Of a stretch of 64,000 bases of DNA, positions 62,280 through 64,000 are shown one piece after another. The position numbers and the translations under genes were made by a program. The notes under the pieces are model-generated. The model was given only the letters and a program-made list of their open reading frames with translations, had not been told where the DNA came from and did no database searches. Location of the stretch: contig CALJOK010000045.1 of NCBI GenBank assembly GCA_937981555.1, positions 26,462 through 90,461 on the forward strand. The letters are read 5' to 3'. The stretch is from an uncultured Saprospiraceae bacterium. Its GTDB lineage: Bacteria; Bacteroidota; Bacteroidia; Chitinophagales; Saprospiraceae. The first letter of the stretch is position 1. Each line of letters opens with the position of its first letter.

Positions 62280-63419
62280 ATGGAAGAACGAATTAGAAAA
62301 TGGCGATTGATTCTAGGAAAAGATGCTGATAAAAATAATGATGACCAAGTTTCTCTCTCTCCTGAAATGAAAGGAATGGATGATGTCTTGGATGCATTGT
62401 ATGATTCTGAACGGCAGGCAGGATTGGGAAGTTCTTCGCCAAATGTGAATCGGTGGTTAGGAGATATTCGAAAATACTTTCCAAGTTCGGTGGTGCAGTT
62501 GATGCAAAAAGATGCATTGGAAAGATTGAATCTAGAGCAAATGTTACTCGAACCAGAATTATTGGAAGCGGTCGAACCTGATGTGAATTTGGTAGGAACA
62601 CTTCTTTCATTGATGAAAGTTTTACCTAAAAAAACAAAAAGTACAGCAAGGGCAGTCGTGCAAAAAGTGGTGGAAGATTTAGAAAAAAGATTAAAAAATC
62701 CTTTGCGTCAAGCTATCCAAGGAGCGATCAATCGTTCGGTCAGAAATCGACGACCAAAGCATAATGAAATTGATTGGAACAAAACTATTCGAGCTAATCT
62801 GAAAACTTATCAAAAAGAATTTAACTCCATCATCCCTGAAATTTTAATCGGTCATGGAAAAAAAGGACAGTCGCTAAAGGATGTTATTTTGCTCGTAGAT
62901 CAAAGTGGTTCCATGGCCAATTCGATGGTTTACGCAGGTGTATTTGGAGCGGTGATGGCTTCGCTTCGTTCGGTCAAAACACATATGGTGGTATTCGACA
63001 CTTCGGTGGTTGACTTGACGGAAGAGTTAGATGATCCAGTAGATTTATTATTTGCGACACAACTTGGTGGTGGAACTAACATCAATAAAGCGCTAGGTTA
63101 TTCCAAGGAATTAATTCGAAAGCCAGAGGATACAATTTTGGTTTTGATTTCAGATTTGTACGAAGGAGGGAATGAAAGTGAAATGTTGAAGAAGGCAGCT
63201 GCGATAAAAAATTCGGGAGTTCAGTTGATTACATTTTTAGCATTAGACGATCAAGGGGCTCCACAATTTGATAAGTCGGTGGCTTCAAAATTTTCGGCTT
63301 TAGGTATTCCTTCGTTTGCTTGTTCGCCAGATCAATTTCCGAGTTTGATGGCAGCAGCGATTAAAAAAGAAAGTATAGATGATTGGATGGCAAGGGAAGG
63401 GATTGTGGGGAAAGGATAA
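62280..63419 (+). CDS. VWA (von Willebrand factor A) domain protein
   Basis: 379 residues from ATG 62280; the frame is open from GTG 62229, but that region is the palindrome, and a start at 62265 is possible. The N-terminal helical half (about 1-200) carries MDDVLDALYDSERQAGLGSSSPNVNRWLGDIRKYFP; the VWA domain (about 205-345) has the MIDAS motif DQSGSM (D-x-S-x-S type) and the T of QLGGGTNINKAL. In other Bacteroidota the MEERIRKWRLILG-type VWA protein belongs to a SWIM/MoxR/DUF5682 gene row (assumed knowledge), with MoxR ATPase partners. Those partners are not visible downstream; upstream neighbours are unrelated. Confidence 0.85.
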   Translation: MEERIRKWRLILGKDADKNNDDQVSLSPEMKGMDDVLDALYDSERQAGLGSSSPNVNRWLGDIRKYFPSSVVQLMQKDALERLNLEQMLLEPELLEAVEPDVNLVGTLLSLMKVLPKKTKSTARAVVQKVVEDLEKRLKNPLRQAIQGAINRSVRNRRPKHNEIDWNKTIRANLKTYQKEFNSIIPEILIGHGKKGQSLKDVILLVDQSGSMANSMVYAGVFGAVMASLRSVKTHMVVFDTSVVDLTEELDDPVDLLFATQLGGGTNINKALGYSKELIRKPEDTILVLISDLYEGGNESEMLKKAAAIKNSGVQLITFLALDDQGAPQFDKSVASKFSALGIPSFACSPDQFPSLMAAAIKKESIDDWMAREGIVGKG

Positions 63420-63444
63420 AAAATTAAATAAAAAATATATAGTA

Positions 63445-63936
63445 ATGGGAATGGTTATAAGTTATTTAAGAGTGACTAAAAAAGAAATTGAAGTACTCAC
63501 TACAATTACGGATCTTAAATCAAGAAATTTAATTTTTAATCAAGCTAAAGAGGTTGTTGATATTGATAAGTCATGGGAAGTTTTACACTTTTTATTAACC
63601 AAAGAAAAATATCCAACTAAGCATATTGGTTCAAAAATAATATATCCTGACTTGTTTACTATAGAGTCATCTTTTACTGAAGAGCAAAGCGATACAATTT
63701 ATGAAGCAGGGTCGCCGGAAGAAATAGATGCATTTGTAATGGAAATGGAATTAGATACAAACTATCTTTCACCTGAACAAGTAGTGAGTATTTTTGATTT
63801 TTTAAAATTGATAAAAATAAAAGAGTTGATAACAAGTTGTGATTTTGATAAACTTAATGACTCATGTTACGCACTCAAGAAATTAGTCTTGAGTAATTTA
63901 AGTTCATTGAAAGCTGCTTTATTAGCAGCAAGGTAA
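63445..63936 (+). CDS. DUF1877 (YfbM-like) protein
   Basis: 163 residues from ATG 63445; the frame is open from 63379, inside the previous gene. The start MGMVISYLRVTKKEIEVL and the stretch DIDKSWEVLHFLLT match the YfbM/DUF1877 family (E. coli YfbM starts MGM...). Families of this kind are small soluble proteins of unknown function, sometimes linked to polymorphic-toxin immunity. It lies 25 bases after the VWA gene on the same strand. Confidence 0.85.
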   Translation: MGMVISYLRVTKKEIEVLTTITDLKSRNLIFNQAKEVVDIDKSWEVLHFLLTKEKYPTKHIGSKIIYPDLFTIESSFTEEQSDTIYEAGSPEEIDAFVMEMELDTNYLSPEQVVSIFDFLKLIKIKELITSCDFDKLNDSCYALKKLVLSNLSSLKAALLAAR

Positions 63937-64000
63937 ATTTTAGATTTCATAGCAAAGTGATTCAACTTGCTAGAAAACTTTAGTTTTTCAAGTTTGACAT
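63937..64000. other. Window end, no feature seen
   Basis: Last 64 bases after the DUF1877 gene; no gene or hairpin is apparent. Confidence 0.5.

Noticed and set aside
63445..63936. Idea that the DUF1877 protein is a toxin immunity protein here
   Set aside because: No toxin gene or Rhs-like sequence lies next to it.

Overview
This 64 kb window is a low-GC, AT-rich chromosomal segment of a member of the Bacteroidota, most likely from the Saprospirales/Lewinella-like branch (lineage is an inference from gene families). The sequence evidence is: hybrid two-component sensors ending in AraC-type DNA-binding domains, a PorP/SprF-like protein and a type B C-terminal sorting domain (type IX secretion), a fused MurF-alanine racemase, a GSCFA-domain protein, tandem OmpH/Skp proteins, a fused alpha/beta E1 dehydrogenase, a mevalonate-kinase-like enzyme, absence of clear Shine-Dalgarno sites, and several TAnnTTTG-type promoter elements.

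Layout. 1-2.6 kb: end of an M28 peptidase, hpt, an alpha/beta hydrolase and tRNA-Gln(UUG). 2.7-11.5 kb: a sensor-kinase locus with two large paralogous hybrid sensors (TPR type and propeller/Y_Y_Y type) that share almost the same kinase-receiver-AraC half, preceded by the wreck of a third. 11.5-15.5 kb: an accessory island with a 54-residue peptide carrying a double-glycine leader, a helical-repeat protein, a lone LytTR regulator and an FG-GAP lipoprotein. 15.6-24.9 kb: HAD dehalogenase, di-heme peroxidase, lipoproteins, secA and a T9SS cargo protein. 25.1-28.3 kb: an ECF sigma / anti-sigma / DUF4097-like operon. 28.4-36.5 kb: SWIM-SNF2 helicase, GH13 glucosidase and a long acyl-CoA dehydrogenase with palindromic operators. 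36.7-43.2 kb: a minus-strand block (mevalonate kinase, CYTH enzyme, MurF-Alr, biotin carrier, AtpI/AtpZ-like proteins, bactofilin). 43.5-51.1 kb: PorP/SprF, an intracellular trypsin-like protease coupled to an unknown partner, GSCFA, PagL-like protein, OmpH pair. 51.1-64 kb: metabolic enzymes, lipoproteins, E1 fusion, thioredoxin-like protein, flavin reductase, flippase-like membrane protein, VWA protein and DUF1877 protein.

Three things stand out. First, the sensor locus shows visible duplication and decay: the broken third copy retains an AraC-helix fragment with an in-frame stop. Second, the small GG-leader peptide at 11744-11908 is a good candidate for an exported, possibly modified peptide with its own regulator. 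Third, many short palindromes or hairpins sit directly upstream of start codons of unrelated genes or directly after stop codons; at least two families recur across the window (AACGACTT...AAGTCGTT and CTATGTTTTCTA...CTATGTGG).

All functional calls rest on motif recognition by eye; no database search was possible.
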